Origin: Siphonodentalium dalli
Lineage: Eukaryota > Mollusca > Scaphopoda > Gadilida > Siphonodentaliidae
Direction of reading: 5' to 3'
DNA: 64,000 bases
NCBI GenBank assembly: GCA_032622095.1
Contig: CP136064.1
Span: 254,884,484-254,948,483 of the forward strand
The position numbers were made by a program, and so were the translations under genes. Below, in pieces: positions 23,437 through 35,016 of the stretch. The notes beneath the pieces were generated by a model. It saw nothing but the letters and a program-made list of their open reading frames with translations. It searched no databases and was not told the DNA's origin. How positions within the stretch are numbered: the stretch's first letter is position 1; each line of letters starts with the position of its first letter.

Positions 23437-23449
23437 TTCATCACACGTA

Positions 23450-26400
23450 AAGTGTGTACTCCGAACTCGCTTCGTAATTATTGTTAAATATATGAATATA
23501 GTGGCGATTTTGGGATATTAATATTAGTTATGAGTTATAAAAGTTTGAAGACAAATTAACTAGATCGCGATACATATTACATAGCAATTCTCTCAAAACA
23601 TTTCGCTTATAACTGCATAACATTAAACAACAGCTATTTCTTCAGTCGATAAGCACGTTAAATACCTTTATGCAATAGTTCTGCAAGAGAAAGCATTTAT
23701 TCCGTTTAGCAAAATGATCGCCTCAAAAAGAATTAATGATAGATTTATCTTCAGCATGAAACAATAAAGAGCGTTCATGATTAGCAAATCCCTGATGTTC
23801 ATGATCGAATATAAAAATGTTTATCTCACGTCAATGCGGAAAATAACTAAACATCGGTAAGTATATTTATATTATATCAAGTCTATGCATGCAATTCCTG
23901 TATTTGTCTATCTATATTGATATTGCCAAGGTTCGGTTAAAATTTTAACGCGTTTCGCCGCTATTGCCAAGAAACGTGGCGCGACCCGCGTTGCTATTGC
24001 GGCTACACAAACACAGTCATTCGATTCAGAAAATCTTCTGTTCGTCCATGTTCAATACAACCAACCTGTTAATATGTCATGGAATCCGATCGGCTTCTCT
24101 ATCTCCCGGATGACACAGGTGTTTGTCGATGACGCTTCGGCCTTGGTGATTGGGTATTCGACCCCGCCTGCTATAAAAGTCCCGAGCTGAAATCGTGTAC
24201 ATGTATGTCTTAGAATGCGAGACCTAAGATTACAGCATGCTTAGATCATAATTCGATCATTTATCAACTTCATGCCAAAGTTTTGATTAAAAAGCTCATC
24301 AGTTGTACATTGTTCAAACTTTGTGGTGTCAGGTTTGTAATTTCCGACAGTTGGGTTACGTGAGGTACCAGTTCGGTTCTTGTTGAAGGGTGCAGTTGGA
24401 AATTATAAGATGGACACCCCAAACGCAGACTCTCTAGTCACGTTCCTGGCAAACTTGACTTATTTGATGATACTTAAAAATGTTCAGTTGGACAAGTTAT
24501 ACCAAATTAAAACATCATATCTCCATATAATGGTAGAATTATAAGAATTTTGAAGAAGATGCATACTTGTTGAGTTACTCTTTCACAATATATTGGTAGA
24601 ATAGATAAGAGATCGTGAAAAGTGAGTTTATGGCCAGATTTTATACTATCTACAACTAATAAAGACATAAAAACCTATAGGTCGCTACTAACGTTATCTT
24701 TATACGCGGAGAAAAAAAACAATTTATCGTGACTAAACGACGTGGTTTAATTGTACATGACAACCAATTGTATCCAATGTATCGTTACGACATTCATGGG
24801 TGTTACGTTGTAACTCATCTAGACCTCTATATGAAACCAATTAATGCCAACATCATGTGACTTGGTGAACCTAACTTCATTGAAATGTTCTAGCTGGTTC
24901 TCAACATGTACATATACTCACGATATTCACATCAGATTGTTCCACGTCATCGGTCGCCACGATGGTGATGGCGGCCCCATTGACCTCATCTTGGTATGCT
25001 CGAACAGATCTCTTGATATATAGACAAATAATGTTACGGTGGTTCATCATCCCCGTACCAAGCAACGAATATGTGTTGCCACAACCGGGATTAAAAATTG
25101 GACGATATACTTACAAAATATACCTATACAATTTACACATACTGTTGAAAAGACGTACTGTATTTACACGTGGAGCCCGGTCATTCGCGTGCATCCCATG
25201 AACGTGAATAATAATCTGAGACATCCACGATTAATCTGTCTAAAAAACTATACATCGTTTACCCTGATAGAAAGAGGCAAGGTGGTGATACGATCGTTTA
25301 ATATATTGTTTACACATTTTCCAAATTCAATGGAAAACAAGTCTTTTTAACTTTTAAATCTCGTTGATTCGACATTCAGCGGAACTCTAATAACCGCACG
25401 TTGGATAACATCATGCTTGGGAAAAGCTGCCCTCTATGTTCGTATAAGCAAAGTGTCCATTTGACCTAATCTGGCGACATACAAACTAGATGACTCCCGT
25501 CCATGATTCCAGACGTAAAGTTCGTTATAGAAGAGTAATGGGACGGGGCTCGGTCCAGCAGGATTCCAACCGATAACCCAAGCTGTTGTTGATCGAGAAG
25601 ACTTCATATATCATAATGGGTGTTTCACTGCAGTTATCGCATCGAAGGCACCACGATTTAAGGTTGTCCAGTATGTAACAGCAAATATCTTTATATATGG
25701 TCCGACTCGGCGTCACCAGTTCAAATAGTCTATAGTGGAAAACGAGTCTCAGTGGGCGCTTGGTGACCAATTGATTAAAAATTCGCCCGAGAGGAGAGCA
25801 TGCATTCAAACAGTCTGATAAAAAAACAGAATATTGAAAAAGCTATACGTGTTCCAGAGTCAGATACACATCGCATGATTTAATTCCAAGAAGCATTATC
25901 TCAGTGTAAGCTAATCTCGAGATTCCACGGTAAAGCAATGATACGATTGAGAAATTATGTACAGCGACAACGATTTCAACGAAGTCAGATAGCTAACAAA
26001 GAAGCTTAATAAAGTTTACTTCACATTTCTTATTTCACAGCTATTGTTCAAAGATTAAGATAACTAATTAAACACTAAAAGCTAATACGAAAAATCCAGA
26101 ATTGAACAATAATATATGTCAAGGAGAATAGTATTTCTAATTTAAACGCTAAAAAGGCGTATATATGAAATCAAGAATGGACAATAATATCGAACACGGG
26201 AGAATAATTAACCACTTAACACCGTATGTGTTATTAGCGAAAACGAAACCGAAAGCAGATATATGTGGGCGGTGGCGTCATACAATGGGATTAACAGTGA
26301 AAGCTATTAGCGGAAATAGGGAGAGTGTTGAAATGTTCCAGATTCGGGAACGCGTAGCTTGTTAATAATTTATATTTAAATCAGACTGACATTCAAACGA

Positions 26401-26840
26401 CCTGACAACAGAGGTTAGATCTCAAACCAACACCTCACACGCATCCATCAGAATAATGTACAGCTTCTCATATTAAAGTCACTACACATTGAAAGCCAAG
26501 ACTCTCAAAGAAGGGGCGCGACAGTTTACAAGTTATAACGTTTAAAGATACAAATTTAGTTACACTTTTGCGGGGATGTTAACTTGAACAAGTTTGCGGT
26601 TAACCGTTAAAATGTCGTTCTGACTAAGCCAGAGGAAAAATAAAATGTGAATTCTCTTAAACCTGTGTCTATTTTTAGTGATATCTTCCGAGAGTTACAT
26701 TGAACACGCTGACAGTTTACAATTTGCAACGATTGCACGGGAAGTAGCATCTTTCAGCAGCCAATAAACTTGCACCCCAAAGGCGAGACAACCAAAAAAC
26801 TCCAGTAAATCCATAAGGGGGATACTGGGGTGATAAGACT
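23450..26840. other. No gene recognised
   Basis: AT-rich except for a GC-richer island at about 23930-24180 that ends in a TATA-like box. A short open frame starts at an ATG at 24411 (45 codons, beginning MDTPNADSLV) with no further support. The minus-strand frame at 25525-25809 has two CxxC-like cysteines but no convincing splice sites. Confidence 0.4.
24172..24179 (+). promoter_or_regulatory. Possible core promoter (TATA box)
   Basis: TATAAAAG lies at the end of a locally GC-rich stretch (ccccgcctgc immediately upstream, cgcgacccgcg near 23975). A start site would fall near 24200. No convincing coding exon follows within a few hundred bases, so this is only a sequence-level candidate. Confidence 0.2.
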
Positions 26841-26843
26841 TAC

Positions 26844-27280
26844 CTTAGTGCGCAGCAGTCTTGTGTTTTCCATCGTATCATTGCTTATGAGTATCCTGAT
26901 CGGCACATCTCCACTGATGTGTTCATTCAGAGTTAAATGCAGTTGAACGTTGCCCTTACTGAAGGCAAAGCTGACGTTTGTCTCCTTCTGGTCGACATGT
27001 GCAGACCGCTTCACCCTCGACGGTAAGAAGATTTCAACAAAAACATTTTCTGTAAATGGAATACGTTCAAAACAACGAAGACCGGCCACATTTAATAATA
27101 ATCAGTATCGTTGTCCAGGAAGATAAACCAATATACTCCATTTGCACATGTTCCATCTGATTCGACTTAAAAAAAACTACCATATGCACGTCTCCTATAT
27201 CAGAAAATGAGTAGATCATGCCCATGGGCCTATTTGTGGCGGACTTTAATTGGCAGACATCGAGTTCAAAAAGAGGTCCC
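26844..27280 (-). pseudogene. Candidate exon of an extracellular beta-repeat protein (PKD-like), frameshifted
   Basis: Two minus-strand frames with protein-like composition join at about 27085. The upstream frame contains IYSFSDIGDVHMVVFF, which resembles the conserved Y-x-F-x-x-x-G strand region of PKD repeats. The downstream frame continues with NVAGLRC, a strand-rich stretch (VEIFLPSRVKRS, ETNVSFAF), and ends at a perfect donor (CTAAG then GTAAGT, intron from 26843). Polycystin-type proteins have such repeats separated by similar linkers, but the match is weak and by eye only. A one-base shift in the (TTA)n run near 27085 breaks the frame, so this is either a decayed exon or an assembly error. 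The start is uncertain; family B repeat lies just upstream. Confidence 0.3.
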
Positions 27281-27314
27281 TTTGTTGCATGCATGCAGGT
27301 ATTGCCTTAGCTAA

Positions 27315-27530
27315 ATTTCTCGCAAACATACGCCCATAATCGACCTATAATGTTAAATAGGTACATAATGTGATTATTTGATTCTGATTTCACCAGATAA
27401 TGGACCCATAGCTGTTATTTCGTTTTATGGGGTGGGTTACAGAGAAAACCAGCATGTTCCCCCGAAAAGCAGCGCATTAGCTGCTTATAATAGAACTTTG
27501 AGTCTGAAATGAGAACATTTTATTATTATT
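27315..27530 (-). repeat. Dispersed family B, partial copy
   Basis: It starts with catacgcccataatcgacct and continues with gattatttgattctgattt, tattccgtttatgg-like sequence and gagaaaacc, as in the copy at 16878-17214. It is truncated after about 215 bp. Confidence 0.6.
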
Positions 27531-27539
27531 ATTAATATG

Positions 27540-28448
27540 ATCATACGTAAACGTAATTTGCGCCCGTTTGTTACTGTTCATGGGATTATCGGATACATTT
27601 TTATCTTTAGAAGGATTTGATGATAAACCGTAACGGGACACAAGACAATTATATATATGTAAATAATCACATATAACGTAAATGTTTGGCAGATGTGTCG
27701 TGTATCGTGACCGTGTAACACGTGTCTCAGCTGTCTGGCCATCGACACAGTCCTGTGCCTGGAGTTTTGCGTGCCGATGTAGGTTGTGACGTCATGATGC
27801 ACGTCTTGATGTCATGACGCCTTTACTGGTTTTCCAAAAAGTTATCTTAAAAGGACTATGCGATCTTTTAATCGGAACTTGTAGTTTCACTTTGTCGGCC
27901 TTGAACTTCGAGAATAATTCATCAATCTTTTAGGCGAAAATACCGTTAGAAAATGGAAGATAATATCTAAACGACCAGTAAGGCCCTTATATTCCTCTTT
28001 AGGGGCAAATATTTTTAATAATTTTATAAAATATGTAAACAAAACTTTTTCATTCAATTTCACTTGTTTGTTAACCAGAGCTTTGGTTTAATTTACATTC
28101 AATTTTTTAAATATCTTTGGCTTTAGGAGCATGTTGTTCCTACTTATAATGAAGCATAGCTAACACTTGCCGGAACAAATTATTTTATTTTTGCCCTGGA
28201 GCATTTTGCACATTTCGAGGCGGTATTAATCAATACAAAATGGCGACCGTCGCCAACAATAATTTTGAACTCGGCTGACCCTTGAGTTATAAATAAATTA
28301 TCTATTTTAGGTAATTTCAATCTATTTTCAGATTGGGCTGAAAAAGTCGATTAGTATATCTCATATCCGCATACGTATACCCTAGGTCGCTTCGCTTCCG
28401 CGGCTTCGCCGCGGGAGAGCGGGCGCTATTAACATTTGTAGAGCGCCT
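27540..28448. other. No gene recognised
   Basis: No protein-like frame. A short GC-rich hairpin (ccgcggcttcgccgcgg, 28396-28412) lies just before the truncated 5' end of the non-LTR element. Confidence 0.45.
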
Positions 28449-29873
28449 ACTGCCAGAGTTGTGCCTTTATACAAAAAACAGGAGAAAACAAAAACCTGTA
28501 ATTACAGACCAGTTTCAATCCTAAACCTTGTCTCAAAAATCCTTGAGAAGACTGTACATAAACAACTGGAGGTCTATCTAACCAAGAATGGTATTCTATA
28601 TGAATTCCAGTCTGGTTTTAGACAAGGCTTTTCAACTGACACAAGTCTAATTTATCTGTCAGACTTGATAAGGGCTGAAATGGACAAAGGAAATTACATC
28701 GGTATGGTCCTGATTGATTTACAAAAAGCATTTGATACCGTAAATCATTCAATCCTTCTGTATAAATTACAAGCCTTGGGTTTTTCGGATGCAGCTATTT
28801 CCTGGTTCGAATCATACCTAACAGGCAGAACCCAGGTGGTAGATATAGGAGGCACCCTATCAGAGCCTAATTCTCTCACTTGTGGAGTCCCTCAAGGGTG
28901 AATCCTGGGTCCTTTGTTATACCTCCTTTACGTTAATGATGCGGAGTCATCAGTCAACTGTAACCTTCTTTTGTATGCAGATGACTCAACTCTGATTGTC
29001 TCTGGCAAAAGTGTAACCTCCATTGGACAGTGTCTCAGTACAGAACTTGAAAATTTAAGCAACTGGTTGGTAGATAATAAACTATCCCTACATTTGGGGA
29101 AAACGGAATCTATTCTTTTTGGCTCACATCCTAAGATTCGTAAACAGTCAAAGCTAATAGTTAACTGTAAGGACTTTTCAATAAATTCCACAACCTCAGT
29201 CAAATATCTAGGAGCTATATTGGACCAAAATTTAAGTGGAGAAATGATGGCTGAGTCAGTTTTGAAGAAAATCAATTCTCGTATTAAATATATGTATCGA
29301 AAAGCAAAATTTCTAACTCAGCACTGTAGGAAACTTATGGCTATGTCTCTTATCCAATGTCATTTTGATTATGCATGCAACTTTTGGTTTTCTCCACTTA
29401 CAGTCAAAACTAAAGGAAAACTTCAGACCTCCCAAAATAGGATGGTTAGATTTATTCTTGGTCTAGAAAGTTTCAGTCATATAAATTTAGATCACTTTCA
29501 ACATCTCAAGATGTTCCCAGTAGAGAATAGGATAATTCAAAGAAAATTGATACTCATGAAAAAGATATATGATAATAATGGCCCAAATTACCTCAATTCT
29601 ATGTTTACCGTAGCAAATCCTTCCCATGACACAAGATCTGGAAAATTCAAATATAATATCCCCTCTGTTGGACCCTTTGGTTCGAAGAGTTTTATGTATT
29701 CCGGCATTAAATGCTGGAATAATGTTGTAAAATATTTAGATCCTTCATGTAATGAGAAACAATGGAGAGCCGACATCATTGAAAGAATCTGGATATATAT
29801 CAAACAAAGCGATGAAAGCATTTATAAATACTTTCGAAATAAGGTTGAATTAAGCAAATCCCCCTTTGATTGA
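28449..29873 (+). pseudogene. Non-LTR reverse transcriptase, one internal stop
   Basis: Recognisable RT blocks in order: NYRPVSILNLVSKILEK, SGFRQGFSTDTSLIYL, IDLQKAFDTVNHSILL (first catalytic Asp), GVPQG, ILGPLLYLLYVND, LLYADDST (catalytic DD), then the thumb and C-terminal region. The frame is open throughout except for one TGA at 28899-28901, exactly where the Ser of GVPQGS is normally encoded, so it looks like a single-base change of TCA. The EN domain and any ORF1 are missing because of 5' truncation. It resembles jockey/CR1-group enzymes; the clade was not resolved. Confidence 0.88.
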
Positions 29874-30213
29874 TCATTTTTGGCATTTACATAGTGTATA
29901 TAGTTGGAAGCAATTTTCATGGTGTGGTCGAGGAGTCATGTGATCTGAAGTCAGCAGGGTCCACAATGGAATCAAATTGGCTACGCCAGCTTTTTGTGCA
30001 ACCCTGTTGGCTCTAGATCTCATGCAACTTGTCCCACTCTGTGACATGTCACACTGAATCTGCTTATACTTATCTTATTACTGATTCCATTTATACTCTA
30101 CAGTCACATCTAGATTCTATTTACAACCTCATATAACACATATACATATGTTACCTATTCTTACTCTGTTACAATGTTTCTTGATTCAAGAGCCAATAAA
30201 CTTATCTTATCTT
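28449..30213 (+). mobile_element. 5'-truncated non-LTR retrotransposon (CR1/jockey group)
   Basis: The element begins inside the RT domain, runs to a complete C-terminus at 29873 and continues as about 340 bp of 3' UTR. It ends near an AATAAA (30195-30200) and a short cttatcttatctt repeat. Truncation at the 5' side with an intact 3' end is the normal outcome of target-primed reverse transcription. No clear target-site duplication was found. Confidence 0.8.
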
Positions 30214-30435
30214 TCACTACAGAGTTGTGTTCATAGGCGATGCTACATAAAATATGTGATAAAAAATATGTATATATATATTATATATATACAATAAAAG
30301 AACATCATACTATAGGATAAAAGAGCAAACACGAGGATAAAATAAGTCTAAGAGATGGCAAATCCTAAAAAATCCCAGATATAAATTAATGGTTAAAATT
30401 CGAAGAGAAACTACAGATAAAGTCAGTTAAAAATT

Positions 30436-30785
30436 TCAGTTGACTCCATAAGCTATTTTAAAAAGATGAGTCTTTAAAAGTTTACGGAATTCTAAACGAT
30501 CATCCGTAAGCCTCAGAACGTTCGGGAGTTTGTTCCACAACGTTGGAGCCGTGCTGGAGAAGGCTCTGTCCCATAACGTTGGATGGTTTGAGTTAGGAAG
30601 TGTTATAAATCTCTTCCCGTCTGATCTTCGCTGTATCGTACCTGAAGTCTTTAAACATAGCTCTATGATGTAGTCGGGCGCCGTTCCTTCAAGAGCACGA
30701 AATGTGATCAATATGATCTTGAATTGGATCCTGTATTGGATAGGCAGCCAGTGGAGATTTTGCAAGACTGGAATCATCTCTGTCC
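30436..30785 (-). pseudogene. C-terminal fragment of a second non-LTR RT
   Basis: The minus-strand frame reads IPVLQNLHWLPIQYRIQFKI, then LEGTAPDYI, FSSTAPTLWNKLP and KTHLFKIAY. This is the standard C-terminal region after the RT domain in CR1/L2-type elements. It ends at a natural stop (30436-30438) and is cut off at its 5' side at about 30785, where family B repeat starts 15 bp further on. The sequence differs from the element at 28449-29873, so it is a separate family. Confidence 0.85.
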
Positions 30786-30799
30786 TTTTTAGTTACATT

Positions 30800-31165
30800 A
30801 TGGACTCTTAATGAGGCGATTTTAAGCTGAATGTGCCGAAAATGACTCAAATAAGCCAACTCACGACTTTTCGGGTGTACGCTCTTTAACATATGTTTTC
30901 GCTGTGGCCCGCCAGATAAAACGAAATAACGGTCACAATGTGTGCCAATTTCACAATATGGGTCGATTGTGTGCGTACTTCCGCGACTATATGTTGTTGA
31001 CAAGTCATTACTGTCCGGACATAATCTGCTTATAATCGCCTCATTTGGAATCGATAATGTGACTAAAACGCTCTTATTTTCAACATATTATAGACTCAAA
31101 ATGAGGCCATTCTAAGCAGATTATCTATATAAAACAAGTTAAATTATAAGCGGATAATGTGCAGG
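30800..31165. repeat. Dispersed family B, rearranged copy
   Basis: The left part (30800-30985) carries the landmarks in the plus orientation (gtgtacgctctttaacat, gctgtggcccgcc). The right part (31010-31165) carries the other half inverted (cataatctgcttataatcg, gatcaaaacgaggcc-like sequence, gcggataatgtgc). In the full copy at 16878-17214 these halves lie in one orientation, so this locus has an inversion or two overlapping insertions. Confidence 0.6.
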
Positions 31166-31318
31166 GTTTCGAAAGAACAGGCTGGCCTAAGTCACTTGAT
31201 ATTTCTGAGTTTGAGTCTGAGATTTTTTCAAAACATATCTGGAAGTTCTTTGTTAAAATTTGGTACTTGTGATTACTGTCACACAGAATATATGACCCAT
31301 CGGTTAATTATAAAATAA

Positions 31319-32122
31319 ATTCTCAGTGGAAGACCATATGGTGGAACGGCATTTATGTGGAGAAAAACGCTTGCCGATAAAGTACGGTTTGTTTCATATG
31401 AGGACCCGAGAATAGTTGGCCTTGAAATAAAAGATTCAACATATAGATTGCTGATACTATGTGTTTACCTTCCGGTTGATGACGAAGTCAATGCGGAGTT
31501 ATACGTTGACTACCTCGGTAAAATCGAAACGATCATGAACGAGGCGAGTACAAGTAATATGATAGTCATGGGTGATTTCAATGCATGTGCAATCAGGAAT
31601 ACTGGGAATATGGCGGAGCTGAATGAGTATTGTCGGGATTCATCACTACATATATCGGACATCAAATTGCTAGGCTATTCTCCAGATTCGTTCACGTTCT
31701 TAAGTTCTGTGCATGGCACGGTGTCTTGGCTTGATCATTGTGTGTACAGCAATATTCTCATGAACAAATTTAACAAGTGTTCATTTGATGTAAAACGCCA
31801 TCTTTTTCACGCTTATATTTCATCATTATATTGTTGTACTTTGTAGGAACATTTCACCCAACGCAGTTACCGCAAATTAATTGTATGTTATAACAATGCC
31901 TATAGGAAGTTTATGGGGTATGGGTGGAGATGTAGCGCAAGTGGGATGTACGCCAGGGATGTTATGAGCTCTGTTCCTATGTTGATAAGAAAGAGTGTGT
32001 ATGCTCTGAGAGAACGTGTGACTGAATCTGACAATACAATTTTGCATGCAATCATTAATTCCGATTTATTTTATGATTCTTATCTTTTCAAACATTGGAA
32101 AGAAATTCTGTATTACATATAA
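31319..32122 (+). pseudogene. Non-LTR element remnant: endonuclease joined to RT C-terminus
   Basis: The first part is an apurinic-type endonuclease (EEP) domain with GRPYGGTAFMWRK, then ILCVYLP, the MGDFNA block and the C-terminal SWLDHCVYSN block that contains the catalytic Asp-His. Near 31795 the frame passes directly into the C-terminal region of a non-LTR RT (FHAYISSLYCC, then YNNAYRKFMG, CSASGMYARD, LIRKSVYALRERV). The entire polymerase domain is missing, with no frame change at the joint. One in-frame TAG (31844-31846) replaces the expected Trp. The product could not reverse transcribe. The natural stop is at 32122. Confidence 0.85.
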
Positions 32123-32745
32123 TTGATATTTCTATCATATGGGCCATTTGAGCCTGAATTAAATAAACTATAGATAAAATTATAAAAAACCTTAAACCAC
32201 AAAAACTCATCAGCTCTATACAAACTGAACTATGTAGCAACTTAAGATATTAATTATATTCAGAGATGTTTAGCACATTAAGATGTATTTTTTGTGTGAG
32301 GCGTTGGCAGAAGTTGTATGTCCAGATTATCAGAATATCAGTTATATCAAGTTTCAGTTATTTTTCGAGTCGTTCTAAATATTTAGCATATTCAGTTTTC
32401 AAGATGTATGGATTTATCGTTTGTTTTCGTTATTTTCGAACAAGCTGTCATACCTACATATGGTATGTTATTTTTGTTGGATGTTCATTCATCTTGTATG
32501 TTTTGTTTTTTGTTTTATATAAATATCTCAGAATTATCAGTAATACACATATATAGTCGGCATGATTCAGAATTAGCTTTCTCGAGATCAAATGTCAATC
32601 TATTTTTGACAGTCGTTCGACGTTTACCACAATGCATGATTATCAGTGATATTCAGTGATATTCAGTATTTTATTTTATTATCTACAGAATGTGTACAGA
32701 TACAATTTTAGTTAACATTTTAAGAACCTTGCGGGATTTTAACCG
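32123..32745. other. No gene recognised; possibly 3' UTR of the preceding remnant
   Basis: AT-rich with two overlapping open frames that have low-complexity, Phe/Ile-rich translations. A short direct repeat (gtgatattca) lies near 32647. Confidence 0.4.
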
Positions 32746-33078
32746 TTAAAGATATGGGCGGTGTTTGGATATGCTGTTAAAATATTCACCTCCGTCAAAA
32801 AACCGCCATAAATAGAAGGAATAGTAAGATATAGACAGACTTTGTTCTTATGCCAATCAGAAATATGGCGTAAACAGTATGTTATTGTCAATTTATTTTC
32901 CCCCTTTATTATGTAAACAAAAGCAAAAAACGTTACCTTTCCTGGATTTTGTTTATATCCGGATATGGTAAACACAAAGAGCGTTATTTGTTACTGTGTT
33001 CCTGATATGGAAATAATACAGAGCGTTTATATCATTATTGTGTGGTTAGCCAATAGATTTGCGCTGTTTTATGTCAAC

Positions 33079-33141
33079 AGTCTTCCCTAACTCCAAATAA
33101 ACAACAATAACACTCTTCTGCCACGAAGCGATGTGCGCATT
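33079..33141 (-). repeat. Split direct repeat B2
   Basis: It starts agtcttccctaactccaaa and ends gatgtgcgcatt on the plus strand. It matches B1 at 33779-33841 with two differences. This is the 3' terminus of the element. Confidence 0.88.
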
Positions 33142-33582
33142 TATTGAGGACGCCATATATATAATTACATCCAGGGTGTGCACAATCACGGCAATTCATA
33201 TTTCACTCACATTGTAATGTGAAGCAATGTGAAAACAATATCAAATTATAACTATATATTCACGCATTCAAAAAATATTCACACGAAACACTATATTATT
33301 TCTCCCTGCTCTATTTACCTAGTCTAATGTTCCGTAGCCGTTCGGGAAAAACGATGGATAAAACCGTTTTTGGGAAAAAACCTATGGAAACCTGTCTCCG
33401 GGAAACTGTACAAGTGCCATGTACTGCTACTGCTACGCAACAAAATTGGTGTCCGGACTTCACACAAATATAACAACTCGATAAAAGTACTTTTGTAAAC
33501 ATAAAAAATATGCACACTGTATATAAAGTGCAAAATTATCTTCTATATATCTCTTTGTGAAACCGAATTACATTCGTTTAGT

Positions 33583-33779
33583 TTGTAAAATTGTGTGCTG
33601 TCGTCACGCGCTTCGCTTGAAAACTGACTCTACACAGAATATTCTCGATCGTTCACTAAAACATCACGTGACCAATATATGGGACTGCCCATTGGTCAAT
33701 ACTCCTGAGTTGTTTATTTCGTGCAACGGTACAAGACATAATTTTCCCGCTATTCTTGGCGAAACGCGGGAAAATATAA
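33583..33779 (-). repeat. Split direct repeat A2
   Basis: It runs on the plus strand from ttgtaaaattgtgtgctgtc to gcgggaaaatataa. It has the same length and nearly the same sequence as A1 (37984-38180); differences include gactgccc against gaccgccc and attcttgg against atatttgg. It abuts B1. Confidence 0.88.
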
Positions 33780-33841
33780 GTCTTCCCTAACCCCAAATAA
33801 ACAACAATAACACCCTTCTGCCACGAAGCGATGTGCGCATT
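33779..33841 (-). repeat. Split direct repeat B1
   Basis: It lies directly next to A2, so that B1-A2 mimics the circle junction. It matches B2 over 63 bp. Confidence 0.88.
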
Positions 33842-33952
33842 GAAAAAGAACAAAGAGCGGCATGTATACATTTACATATGTAACGAACGTGTTAGACATG
33901 ACTTTAAATATATACATTGTAATGAGCATGGACAACAATAGTAATTACACAT

Positions 33953-34980
33953 TCAACGATTCCGCGCTCTCATCACACTGAGACGATTTTCCAGAGTATC
34001 TTTAACATAGCCAGCCTTACATGCATCAGACCTCCAACGCCCATGGCGTTTTAAACATCTTTCTGTGACGTTTTTGCTTACGGCTTCCGAAGCCCCTCCT
34101 GATCGTAAAGAATGCAGACCGATATTGAGATTTCCAGTAACCATCTTAAGTCTTTGTAAAATGCATTCCCGTGTCCTAGTGTAACTCAATATTTTGTTTT
34201 TAGAAATGAGTGAACATTTGCTTCCTGACCTATTTATAGGTCGGAACACAAACATATTTGATGAAAAATCCAAACCGGCTATATTTGAATATTTTAAAAA
34301 CATTTTATGGGGACAAGCACAACTATCCCCCTTTGAAATCAACACCTCTTTTCCATATCGATATTGGTCTGTCTTACTTTTCTTAACTGTAACTGCTAAA
34401 TATTCATCATAAATTTTTTTGTCACTACACATTAAATTACTTAGCTCATCGTATCTCAAAAACCTGCAAAACTGATCAAAATCATACATAAATCGCGAAT
34501 TACTGCCAACTCATTATTGTCAGTATACTGAGAACAAAGTTCCTTTAGCATGTCCGCTGAAACTGGCTGTTTCTTATTAACCACTTTAGAAGAGTTGCGC
34601 TTTGCTGATTACAACATCATTTTCACCAAGCCGTTGTCGGTGGGGTCTGTTAAACCGTTTATGGTGTGCGCCCACTTAATCGCATAAAACAAAGCATTCA
34701 CAGAACTCGACGAAGAGCCGGAGTCCATAGTGTCCGATATGAACATGGCGACATGAATTGGTTCTGCTGGCAAACAGCCAAAGTTTTTGGACGCACAGTA
34801 TCTTTTCCATTTCATGAAAGAACTAAAGTATGTTTTATTGGTACCGTCACTTCTGATCCCGATTGGATGATGCATTAGACGTTTCTCATATTTCCCGCCG
34901 TCATCGCACACCCCAGCAGCCGCCAACTTCTCTCGAATCGTAGGCCCCATGTTCAGCTCTGAAAATGAATCAATACACAC
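33953..34980 (-). pseudogene. Tyrosine recombinase of the DIRS-order element
   Basis: The N-terminal core-binding part (34980-34609) contains YFSSFMKWKRYC and VAMFISDTM. The catalytic part shows the first Arg in GFLRYDEL, a basic KKSKTDQYR segment, the HSLRSGG box (His and second Arg), HGRW, and the candidate nucleophile Tyr in AGYVKDT. All catalytic positions are therefore visible. It would integrate the circular DNA intermediate. It is broken by a stop at about 34609 (TAA where a Gln codon is expected) and a frameshift at about 34460, so the copy is inactive. It is the last ORF before B1. Confidence 0.85.
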
Positions 34981-35016
34981 GAATTAAGCGAACACAGTAA
35001 ATATGTCACAGTATGA

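Larger units (their letters stand above)
17579..23438 (+). mobile_element. Ty3-type LTR retrotransposon, decayed, RT deleted
   Basis: Two copies of a 226-bp LTR starting TGTAAC and ending ATTACA bracket a primer-binding site, an accessory ORF, gag, protease and the C-terminal half of integrase. Reverse transcriptase, RNase H and the N-terminal part of integrase are missing between about 21560 and 21590. The 5-mer CATCA precedes the left LTR (17574-17578) and lies two bases after the right LTR (23439-23443), a possible target duplication if the true ends extend to ATTACATT. The order gag-PR-(RT)-IN, the DTGAS motif and the integrase tail with its GPF module place it in Ty3/gypsy. Every ORF is broken, so the copy is non-functional. 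Confidence 0.85.

Noticed and set aside
25525-25809. Minus-strand frame with CLRCDNC segment, considered as a REJ-like or extracellular exon
   Set aside because: No convincing acceptor or donor in phase, and another frame over the same bases is equally open; not enough to call.
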